Shown here one piece after another: positions 52,088-58,799 of a DNA stretch of 64,000 nt; the first letter of the stretch is position 1, and every line of letters starts with the position of its first letter. The notes beneath the pieces are model-generated. The model made no database searches. It was not told the DNA's origin and saw nothing but the letters and a program-made list of their open reading frames with translations. The DNA is from Paenibacillus cremeus. Lineage in GTDB: Bacteria; Bacillota; Bacilli; Paenibacillales; NBRC-103111. The position numbers were made by a program, and so were the translations under genes. The stretch is from positions 62,001-126,000 of the forward strand of contig NZ_VNJI01000009.1 of assembly GCF_007786445.1 (NCBI RefSeq), written 5' to 3'.

Positions 52088-52186
52088 TGCACTTGGATAT
52101 AATTGATAAGAGGGAATTCCCTCCCCCTGTCGAATTGGTTTAGATTCGGGCAACCGAATGTACTACCATCGAAGGAGGGATTTTTC

Positions 52187-53839
52187 TTGTACCCGATTCA
52201 CCGCTTGACCAAAGTCGCTAAGCTGCTCTCGATCGCCATCCTGTTGTGGACTACGCTGCTGGTTGTGCCGGGCAAGCCGGTGCATGCCGAGTCCTACAGC
52301 TATGGCACATCTCCCACGAATACGATCGGTGTCGCTCGGCCGACCATTTCTTTTTTGTTCAAAACGGATATTGCTTCCCCGCCGTCCTCTTACGCCATGT
52401 ATCTGAACGATGCGAAAGTGGCGGTTTCCTATGACACTGCAAAGGGTGTGTTCAGCTACACCCCAACGCAGGATTTGCCTGCCGGTACCTATACGGCGCG
52501 GATGACCATTACGTTAAGCGGCTACCAGCCGATTGAAAAAAGCTGGACGTTTACCGTAGCCCAAAGTGCAGTCAAGCAGCTCCCCGCCCCTTCCGCCGAC
52601 CAAACGGACGGACTGGCTGCGATCAACGATTATCGCTTGTTTTACGGCCTTCCGCCGGTGAAGCTGTCGGATACCTTGAACGCCGCTGCGGATGCGCATG
52701 CACGGTATTTGGACGCGAACCGAGTCGGCCAAAACAAAGCCAGCACCGAAAGTCTGCATGATGAAACGGCCGGCAAGTCCGGTTACATCGGCAAAAACCC
52801 GCTGGAGCGCGTCACCTATTTCGGCTATGCCAAGGGGATCGGAGAGGACGCTTCGTTGTCGAACGGCACCTTGCGCGACTCGATCGACTCTCTGTTCGAT
52901 GCGCCATACCACCGTTCACCGTTCCTTGACCCGACTCTCGTCGAGGTGGGCGTCGGACGAACTGGCAATTATACCGTTCTTGAATTCGGCTTGGAGAACG
53001 TGACGACTTCCCAGTCCGTAGTTTCACCCGCTCCTGGCGAGCGTTATGTCCCTACTACATTCGATGGCCATGAAACGCCCGACCCGCTGCGCAACTTTTC
53101 CAATGTCACTTATCCTGTAGGCTATCCGATTATGGCCGAGTATTACGGCTCCGGCGTGACGAAAGTGACACTCATGAGTGCGGAGCTGCGCGATAGCTCG
53201 GGTCAAACCGTCGATCTGCTGATCGATACGCCGAATACCGACGAGCATCTGCAAAATGCGGTCATTCTGATCCCCCGCAAGCCACTGCAGCCGGATACGA
53301 GCTACCATGTCAAAGTGCAATGGCAGGCGACTCAGCGTGACGGCAGTGCGAAAACGGAAACGAAAGAATGGGATTTCACGACCGAGCCGATTGCTCAAAT
53401 GGGTAAGCAGCTGCTGCATCAGAGCGCGGCGGATTACAAACGCTTCTATGTCAGCCCCGCTCCAGTGGCTCGTGTAGCCAGCTTTGGACTGGATGCCAGC
53501 AGCTATAAAGTGGATGGCCTCAGCTACCCGATGAAACGCACGCCGCTGATCGTCGACGGCTTCTCGTATTTATACATCCGAGACCTGGCCGCGGCCTTAG
53601 GAGCTACGGTAGAGTGGGATGACGTGCAGCGCGCTGCCATCTATACCAAAGGAACGATGAAGGTTACGCTCTATACGACCACAAACCAATACGAGGTCAA
53701 CGGGGTGCTCAAGTCCACCGACACGCCTGCAAGACTGATCGATAGCAACACGATGGTGCCGGTCCGCCTGCTGGCCGAGGTGCTGGGCGCCAAAGTGACG
53801 TATATCGATTCTACGCGCACCGTGGTCATTAACTACTAA
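52187..53839 (+). CDS. secreted CAP-domain protein with copper-amine-oxidase-like stalk domain
   Basis: A 550-aa exported protein. The start is TTG at 52187, 7 nt after GAAGGAGGG; a signal peptide follows (hydrophobic AKLLSIAILLWTTLLVV, cleavage after PVHA, about residue 35). Residues about 45-130 form an Ig-like domain, 140-275 the CAP/SCP domain (LAAINDYRLFYGLPPVKLSDTLN and the HDETAGKSGYIG region), 300-420 a Big_5-like domain, and 450-548 a copper-amine-oxidase N-terminal type domain (YLYIRDLAAALGATVEWDD, SNTMVPVRLLAEVLGAKV), a frequent wall-binding module in Paenibacilli. The role is not known. Closed by a strong terminator. Confidence 0.85.
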   Translation: MYPIHRLTKVAKLLSIAILLWTTLLVVPGKPVHAESYSYGTSPTNTIGVARPTISFLFKTDIASPPSSYAMYLNDAKVAVSYDTAKGVFSYTPTQDLPAGTYTARMTITLSGYQPIEKSWTFTVAQSAVKQLPAPSADQTDGLAAINDYRLFYGLPPVKLSDTLNAAADAHARYLDANRVGQNKASTESLHDETAGKSGYIGKNPLERVTYFGYAKGIGEDASLSNGTLRDSIDSLFDAPYHRSPFLDPTLVEVGVGRTGNYTVLEFGLENVTTSQSVVSPAPGERYVPTTFDGHETPDPLRNFSNVTYPVGYPIMAEYYGSGVTKVTLMSAELRDSSGQTVDLLIDTPNTDEHLQNAVILIPRKPLQPDTSYHVKVQWQATQRDGSAKTETKEWDFTTEPIAQMGKQLLHQSAADYKRFYVSPAPVARVASFGLDASSYKVDGLSYPMKRTPLIVDGFSYLYIRDLAAALGATVEWDDVQRAAIYTKGTMKVTLYTTTNQYEVNGVLKSTDTPARLIDSNTMVPVRLLAEVLGAKVTYIDSTRTVVINY

Positions 53840-53849
53840 ATCAACAGAT

Positions 53850-53888
53850 GGGGAGCATCGATCCGACAGGATCCTTGCTCCTTTTTTT
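53850..53888 (+). terminator. terminator of the CAP-domain gene
   Basis: GGGAGCA/TGCTCC outer and GATCC/GGATC inner pairing, then seven T. Confidence 0.85.
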
Positions 53889-53963
53889 ATGGGACATGGG
53901 CCATGGGGCATCGGGAATTCTAATCTAGGTCTGTCACATCATTAACTTATAGTCAATCAGTCC

Positions 53964-53977
53964 TGAAAGCGTTTCAA
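53964..53977 (+). promoter_or_regulatory. cre-like site upstream of the HD-GYP promoter
   Basis: TGAAAGCGTTTCAA, 13 of 14 matches to TGWAARCGYTWNCW, seven bases upstream of the -35 (53984-53989). Confidence 0.35.
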
Positions 53978-53983
53978 AATACC

Positions 53984-54012
53984 TAGACGAATGTGACAAA
54001 ATTCCTTATAAT
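53984..54012 (+). promoter_or_regulatory. promoter of the riboswitch-HD-GYP transcript
   Basis: TAGACG, 17-nt spacer, TATAAT. Transcription would start near 54019, at the beginning of the c-di-GMP riboswitch. Confidence 0.6.
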
Positions 54013-54018
54013 CAGACT

Positions 54019-54110
54019 GATACGATAAAGGCATACTTTTCGAAAGAGAAGGACGCAAAGCTACAGACCTACGGGCCGCAGAGGCCTAAGGTGGCTGGGT
54101 TGCCGAAGCA
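54019..54110 (+). promoter_or_regulatory. cyclic di-GMP-I (GEMM) riboswitch
   Basis: The core is recognised by GGACGCAAAGC with a GAAA-tetraloop hairpin before it (CTTTTC-GAAA-GAGAAG, 54036-54051), the second stem GCTAC/GTGGC with its ACGGGCC and GGCC/AAG tetraloop-receptor region, and the TGGGTTGCCG end. GGCA at 54030-54033 pairs with TGCC at 54101-54104 to close the junction. It lies in the 5' leader of the HD-GYP gene, about 108 nt before the start codon. No T-run terminator follows, so control is more likely at translation. Confidence 0.9.
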
Positions 54111-54147
54111 TAGGACGAAAGTGCCAAGAGAGATGTCTTCTCGATAT

Positions 54148-54213
54148 GCAGAGGCTTTGTCGATTCGGTTGCACCGAACACAAGTATCGACCAATTTCGA
54201 GGAGGTCCTCTGC
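54148..54213 (+). promoter_or_regulatory. possible ribosome-site-masking stem downstream of the riboswitch
   Basis: GCAGAGG (54148-54154) complements CCTCTGC (54207-54213), with the GAGGAGG ribosome site at 54199-54205 next to the 3' arm. Such a stem could hide the site; pairing of the riboswitch end could compete with it. Structure is inferred by eye. Confidence 0.4.
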
Positions 54214-54217
54214 CCAC

Positions 54218-55306
54218 ATGCAGTACAATAACTATGATGACCTGATTGGAAAACGCTTACTCAACAACGTGCTGGACGCCAGGGGAGTAATGTTGATTCC
54301 CGAGGATACCATCCTTCTGCGAAGCCATGTGGAGAAGCTGGAGAACTTCAATATTGATATATTTGATCTTCATGTCGAGCCGGTCAAGGATGAGCAACCC
54401 GTACCCGATATACCTGATGCCCCCCCCAGCGAAGTAAAGAACACCAAAGTGGCCTTCGTCCCCGTTCCAACGCAGGAGCTGGTGAAGCGGTCCGAGAAGA
54501 AAATGCAAGAAATCCACGATTTCGTTCATAAAAACGGCAAGCTGCCAGTGGCGGAGATCGAGGATCAGATCCTTCCTTATATTCTTGAGGTCTCTCAGCA
54601 GAGGAACATCTATCAGCTGTTTTCCGAGCTGAAGTCCACCGGCGATTTTCGCTACAAGCAGAGCGTAGGCGTGGCCGTCATTGCTACAATGCTCGGGAAG
54701 TGGCTGCAGCTGGACAACCAGGAGCTGAGCCTGCTGACAACTGCGGCCAGCCTGTACGATATCGGCTCGATCAAGCTGCCGCATTTCTTGCTGCAAAAGA
54801 CGACCTGGTATCAGCCGCACGAGATGGAGATCATGAGATCGCATACCCGGTTAGGCTATGAGCTGATCAACGAGTCCGGTCTGGACCAACGGGTAGCTTT
54901 AGTGGCGCTGCAGCATCATGAACGGGAGGACGGCAGCGGCTATCCGAACCAGCTGCGGGGACCGCAGATTGACCGGCTGAGCAAGATCGTCGCCCTGGCA
55001 GACGTTTACCTGGCGATGATCTCCGAGCGTCCGTACCGACCGGCCAACCCGTTTTATCATGTCATTCAAGAGCTTCAAGCGAATATTCTCAACCATAAGT
55101 TTGATCCCATTATCGGCATGACCTTCTTGAATCGGTTGATGTCGTCACAGGTTGGCAGTGAAGTGATTTTGTCTGACGAGCGCAAGGGGAAAATTTTAAT
55201 GATCAACGCCAACTATCCGACCAGTCCCTTAGTCGCACTGGACAGTGAAGGATTCATCGATCTGAGCAAGCTGAACTCGGTAAAAATCCGGGACATCGTA
55301 GGATAA
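54218..55306 (+). CDS. degenerate HD-GYP domain protein under c-di-GMP riboswitch control
   Basis: A 362-aa protein. The N-terminal 100 residues (LLNNVLDARGVMLIPEDTILL) resemble the DUF3391-like front of HD-GYP proteins. The HD-GYP domain spans about 120-330 and keeps SHTRLGYEL, LQHHEREDGSGYPNQLRG and IVALADVYLAM. Two metal ligands have changed: the usual Y-x-H-S is YKQS, and the HD pair of LLHDIGK is LYDIGS. c-di-GMP hydrolysis may therefore be lost, leaving a binding or protein-interaction role. The ATG at 54218 is 11 nt after GAGGAGG. The leader carries a c-di-GMP-I riboswitch. Confidence 0.85.
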   Translation: MQYNNYDDLIGKRLLNNVLDARGVMLIPEDTILLRSHVEKLENFNIDIFDLHVEPVKDEQPVPDIPDAPPSEVKNTKVAFVPVPTQELVKRSEKKMQEIHDFVHKNGKLPVAEIEDQILPYILEVSQQRNIYQLFSELKSTGDFRYKQSVGVAVIATMLGKWLQLDNQELSLLTTAASLYDIGSIKLPHFLLQKTTWYQPHEMEIMRSHTRLGYELINESGLDQRVALVALQHHEREDGSGYPNQLRGPQIDRLSKIVALADVYLAMISERPYRPANPFYHVIQELQANILNHKFDPIIGMTFLNRLMSSQVGSEVILSDERKGKILMINANYPTSPLVALDSEGFIDLSKLNSVKIRDIVG

Positions 55307-55310
55307 ATAG

Positions 55311-55353
55311 AAGGGGCGATCCAGATTTATTTGATTTGGGGCAGCCCCTTTTT
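55311..55353 (+). terminator. terminator of the HD-GYP gene
   Basis: AAGGGGC pairs with GCCCCTT around a long loop, then T. Confidence 0.6.
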
Positions 55354-55361
55354 GCTGCATG

Positions 55362-55394
55362 AAAAAAGCGGCCTCCCCTTGTGAAGACCGCTTT
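55362..55394 (-). terminator. terminator of the SgcJ-like gene
   Basis: AAAGCGG/CCGCTTT arms with T-runs on both strands; downstream of the minus-strand gene. Confidence 0.7.
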
Positions 55395-55414
55395 ACTTGA
55401 CTTACCGCCGCCGG

Positions 55415-55891
55415 TTACGATATCAGCTGCCGCAGCTCTTCTGTCATCTGCTCGACCAGCTCTGGACGCATGTGGAATTGGGCCGGGGTGTTCTGGAACA
55501 ACGCAATGCGCCATTCCCCCTCATGCTTCACCACGACCATCGTATGATGCGTGTTGACCTGCGGATTAATGTCCGCTGCTCCGTCTGGCACCATGCCAGC
55601 AATCGCACGCAGCATCGCGGCTTCCGGCCCCAGCAGGCTTACGCTCCGAACCTTGGCCACGAAGGCGGCAGTCCGGTGATGCGCGAAGATCGGCTGGAGA
55701 TGGTCGATAATCTCGCCTCGGCTGACAATGTGGCTGCCATCATACCCGATGAGCTCTCCGTCTTCCGCGAACGGCTCCGCCATCCCTTCGGCGCTGCGTA
55801 CGTTCCATCCCTCCAGCAGCCTGCGATAGACCTCTACAATTTCTTGCTCTTCCCCCGTGAGCTGAAGGCCCGGTACGTTTACGGCTCTCAT
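55415..55891 (-). CDS. SgcJ/EcaC family (NTF2-like) protein
   Basis: A 158-aa NTF2-fold protein of the SnoaL/SgcJ type. GEEQEIVEVYRRLLEGWNVRSAEGMAEPFAEDGELIGYDG (about residues 14-53) and the end THHTMVVVKHEGEWRIALFQNTPAQFH (about 119-145) are typical. Stand-alone members bind or convert small hydrophobic compounds of unknown identity. The start at 55891 follows GGAGGGGG; a longer frame to 56014 would overlap the permease. It is 40 nt downstream of the purine permease gene. Confidence 0.8.
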   Translation of the reverse strand: MRAVNVPGLQLTGEEQEIVEVYRRLLEGWNVRSAEGMAEPFAEDGELIGYDGSHIVSRGEIIDHLQPIFAHHRTAAFVAKVRSVSLLGPEAAMLRAIAGMVPDGAADINPQVNTHHTMVVVKHEGEWRIALFQNTPAQFHMRPELVEQMTEELRQLIS

Positions 55892-55931
55892 GCACGCTTC
55901 CCCCTCCACTGGTTGGACTAACTCGACTTGT

Positions 55932-57230
55932 TTAATGGCTGAAAAACACAATTTGAATAAAGAACAGCACCGCAAAAATATAAAAAATCGGATGCACATC
56001 CCCCCGTTTTCCACGCACCAGCTTCAGAATCGGATAAACGATAAAGCCGATCCCAATCCCCGTCGCAATGCTGTACGTCAGCGGCATCAGCACAACAATC
56101 AGGAAGGCCGGGAACGCCTCCTCCAGATCATGCCAAGCGATGTTTAGCAGCACGTTCATCATCAAGAAGCCGACGATAATTAGTGCCGGAGCCGTTATTG
56201 CAGGGATGCCCGCCAGTACGGCCACAATCGGTGAGAAAAACAGTGTCAGCGCCAGCAGCACACTGACCGTCACCGCGGTCAGTCCGGTTCGCCCCCCGAC
56301 GGCCACACCGGAGCTCGATTCAATGTAAGCGGACGTCGGGCTGGTCCCAAGCAGCGAACCGACCGTGGTGCCCAGGGCATCCGCCAGCAGCGCGCCGCGG
56401 GAACGCGGGAATTTATTATCCTTCATCAGCCCCGCCTGCTCGGCCACCCCAAGCATCGTCCCCGTCGTATCGAACAGGGTGATTAGCAGGAAGGTAAAGA
56501 TGACCGCGTACAGCCCGTTTTTGAACACGCCGCCGATATCCAGCTGAAACGCCGTGGCGGAAAGGCCGGTCGGCAGCGACACGAACGAATCCGGCATTTG
56601 CAGCAGCCCCATGATCCACGCCAGGATGGCGGTAATCAGCATGCCGATAAATAGAAAGCCTTTAACCCGATACGCCATTAGAATGAGCGAAACAGCCAGT
56701 CCAATGACCGTCAGCATCGTCATCGGCTCTCTTAAATTCCCCAACGTAATTAAGGTAGACGGAGAATCTACAATAATCTTAGCATTTTGCAGCCCGATGA
56801 AGGTAATAAACAAGCCGATCCCCGCCGTAATGGCATGCTTCAAGCTGGTTGGAATCGCATCCAGCAGCATGAATCGAAACGATGTCATCGACAGCAGCAC
56901 GAAACAAACCCCTGCCACGAACACCGCGCCCAGTGCAATTTGCCACGAGACCCCGCTTCCCCCAACGACACTAAAGGCAAAATACGCATTCAGCCCCATC
57001 CCAGGTGCTATGACAATCGGGTAGTTGGAGAATACGCCCATAATTAATGTCGCTACTATACTTGCAAGCACCGTCGCTATGAACACCCCGTGAAAATCCA
57101 TGCCAGCCTTGCTCAGAATACCAGGGTTGACAATGACGATGTACACCATCGTTAAAAACGTCGTAACCCCCGCCATGATCTCGGTGGGTACCGTCGATCC
57201 GCGTTCTTTGATTCGAAAAAAAGCTTCCAT
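55932..57230 (-). CDS. NCS2 family purine permease
   Basis: A 432-aa transporter of the AzgA-like (PbuG/PbuO) branch with 12-13 membrane helices. Markers: [21 protein letters not shown] near the N-terminus, [14 protein letters not shown] (about residues 78-91), [12 protein letters not shown] (about 256-267) and [25 protein letters not shown] (about 302-326). It probably imports hypoxanthine, guanine or adenine with protons. The start at 57230 follows AAGGA and GGAGG. No purine riboswitch is seen upstream. Confidence 0.9.
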   Translation of the reverse strand: MEAFFRIKERGSTVPTEIMAGVTTFLTMVYIVIVNPGILSKAGMDFHGVFIATVLASIVATLIMGVFSNYPIVIAPGMGLNAYFAFSVVGGSGVSWQIALGAVFVAGVCFVLLSMTSFRFMLLDAIPTSLKHAITAGIGLFITFIGLQNAKIIVDSPSTLITLGNLREPMTMLTVIGLAVSLILMAYRVKGFLFIGMLITAILAWIMGLLQMPDSFVSLPTGLSATAFQLDIGGVFKNGLYAVIFTFLLITLFDTTGTMLGVAEQAGLMKDNKFPRSRGALLADALGTTVGSLLGTSPTSAYIESSSGVAVGGRTGLTAVTVSVLLALTLFFSPIVAVLAGIPAITAPALIIVGFLMMNVLLNIAWHDLEEAFPAFLIVVLMPLTYSIATGIGIGFIVYPILKLVRGKRGDVHPIFYIFAVLFFIQIVFFSH

Positions 57231-57395
57231 TCCTTCTTGCCTCCGTTGCATGCTAAAAAATTACTGCAGTACCCATCATACCCTTTCCTATGAATATTAA
57301 GACAAAAATTTTGATAAAGAATGTCCAAGGTCGAGACCACAAGCCCTGCTCCGCAATATGATATAGCATCTTGAACAAGGAAAAGGGGCAGCTGC

Positions 57396-57770
57396 ATGTA
57401 TAAACGAATTTTACACGACGGGAAGATGTGCTACGGCAAGCACGCCATGTTTCATCTGGAGCGCTGCAATGAGAATCTTTTAAGCGTAGACGCCGTAAAA
57501 GATTTTATTACGACCCTAGTAGGCGAGATCGATATGGTCGCGTTCGGCGAGTGCCATTGCTTTCGCTTCGGCGACGGGGACGAAACCGGCTTGTCCGGCG
57601 TCCAATTGATTTATACCAGCAGCATCACCATCCACACCAACGACCTGCATCGGGAGGGATATTTGGATGTATTCAGCTGCAAGGATTTTTCAGAAGATCA
57701 AGTCGTGGAGAGCATTCAGCGCTGCTTTTCTCCGGAACACGTCACCTTCCAAACCGTTATTCGGGACTAA
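57396..57770 (+). CDS. S-adenosylmethionine decarboxylase-like protein
   Basis: A 124-aa prokaryotic AdoMetDC-family protein. YGKHAMFHLERCNENLLS, SGVQLIYTSSITIHTNDLHREGYLDVFSCKDF (about residues 65-96) align with the core. In the usual self-cleavage site E-S-H, the sequence has T-S-S: the pyruvoyl-forming Ser is kept, and so are the His of IHT and the catalytic Cys of DVFSC, but the flanking Glu and His are replaced. It could be a decarboxylase with altered substrate or an inactive relative. AAGGGGCAG precedes the ATG. No spermidine synthase gene is adjacent. A SET-domain frame overlaps its 3' end. Confidence 0.75.
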   Translation: MYKRILHDGKMCYGKHAMFHLERCNENLLSVDAVKDFITTLVGEIDMVAFGECHCFRFGDGDETGLSGVQLIYTSSITIHTNDLHREGYLDVFSCKDFSEDQVVESIQRCFSPEHVTFQTVIRD

Positions 57771-58203
57771 TGAGCGGTTTTATCCGGAGCAGATTCAGCG
57801 CCATCGGAACGAACCGACCAAGCTTCAGTTTGCGATGATCTCCGACCCCAAGTTCGGTGAGGGCATCGTCTCGAAAATCCCCTTCCATCGAGGCGAGCTG
57901 ATCTTTCGTTTTGATGGTCAGCTGCGGGACACTCAGACGCTGTTTACGCTCCAGAAAAAACCCGGCGTATATATCGAAGACCCTTATTTTATGGGAAAAA
58001 TACTGCACTGCTGCGACCCTAACGCCAGCGTCGATATGGAGAACCAGCTGTTCTGGGCGCGAAAAGACATTCAGCCCGGCGAGCTGATCACGATGGATTA
58101 CGAATCGACGGAGGATGAGCTGTTCCGAAGCTTTCATTGCCAGTGCGGGGCCCCTACCTGCCGCGGACGGATTGCTGGCAAAGCTGCGAAGTCTACTCCG
58201 TGA
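57667..58203 (+). CDS. SET domain protein (lysine methyltransferase-like)
   Basis: A bacterial SET domain with post-SET motif. ISDPKFGEGIVSKIPFHRGELIFRFDG opens the fold, GKILHCCDPNASVD is the AdoMet/knot region, and GELITMDYES carries the active-site Tyr; a Cys-rich post-SET tail CQCGAPTCRG follows. The start is uncertain: an ATG at 57667 with GGAGG 9 nt upstream overlaps the AdoMetDC-like gene by 104 nt and puts 55 residues before the domain; the next ATG at 57835 lacks a site; no other start exists between. A +1 shift at the upstream stop (GAC TAA TGA) would join the two products. The last 11 nt overlap the ridA-like gene on the other strand. Confidence 0.7.
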   Translation: MYSAARIFQKIKSWRAFSAAFLRNTSPSKPLFGTNERFYPEQIQRHRNEPTKLQFAMISDPKFGEGIVSKIPFHRGELIFRFDGQLRDTQTLFTLQKKPGVYIEDPYFMGKILHCCDPNASVDMENQLFWARKDIQPGELITMDYESTEDELFRSFHCQCGAPTCRGRIAGKAAKSTP

Positions 58204-58654
58204 TGACTTCGAAGATGGAGTCCACCACGATCGGAAGCAGATCCCGCAGCGAGCTGGCCCCCAGCACCGAGCGGGCATGCACACCCCTCTCGCCAAACAC
58301 GTCCAGCATGAAATCCGAGAAGCCATTGAGCACCTTATGCGGCTCCTCAAACGCGGGGTCCGCATTGACGAAGCCTTGAACCTTCACGACTCTTTTCACA
58401 CGATCCAGGCTTCCCAATGCCTCCTTCACCACCGCCAGCACCTCGATCCCCGTCTGTCTAGCAAACTGATAGCCTTCATCCGTGGTGAAGTCCTTCCCAA
58501 GCTTGCCCCTTGGGTTTCCTGCCGGTCCCTTGCCGGATACGAAAAGCAAACCGTTCGATATCACATAATTGGCGTATTTCGCCGCAGGCTCGCTGGCCAC
58601 GGGCAGCACCACGCCCAACTGTTCTAATCGGATTTCTGCGGATGGTTCTATCAT
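58193..58654 (-). CDS. RidA family protein (YjgH type)
   Basis: A 153-aa member of the RidA/YjgF superfamily, the longer YjgH-like branch. VISNGLLFVSGKGP (about residues 30-43), QTGIEVLAVVKEALGSLDRVKRVVKVQGFVN and the terminal GARSVLGASSLRDLLPIVVDSIFEV-like region are typical. Canonical RidA hydrolyses reactive enamines; in this branch the activity is not established. GGGAGGAA precedes the ATG. Its stop end overlaps the SET gene by 11 nt. Confidence 0.87.
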   Translation of the reverse strand: MIEPSAEIRLEQLGVVLPVASEPAAKYANYVISNGLLFVSGKGPAGNPRGKLGKDFTTDEGYQFARQTGIEVLAVVKEALGSLDRVKRVVKVQGFVNADPAFEEPHKVLNGFSDFMLDVFGERGVHARSVLGASSLRDLLPIVVDSIFEVITE

Positions 58655-58759
58655 CAGTGTTTCCTCCCTAGTGACTAATAATGGTAAATTTCACCTATTG
58701 TATCACCGCCAGGTACGATGAGCAATGCTTCATCGAGCTTCAAACTTACCGAAATGTTC

Positions 58760-58795
58760 AAAGAAGCACCGTTCCTTGGCGAACGGTGCTTCTTT
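58760..58795 (-). terminator. terminator of the SLH protein gene
   Basis: Perfect 15-bp stem (AAAGAAGCACCGTTC and its complement) with a 6-nt loop, followed by a T-rich minus-strand tail. Confidence 0.9.
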
Positions 58796-58799
58796 GGCA

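Noticed and set aside
57231-57395. Purine riboswitch upstream of the NCS2 permease
   Set aside because: The conserved loops and stems of the purine aptamer are not present.
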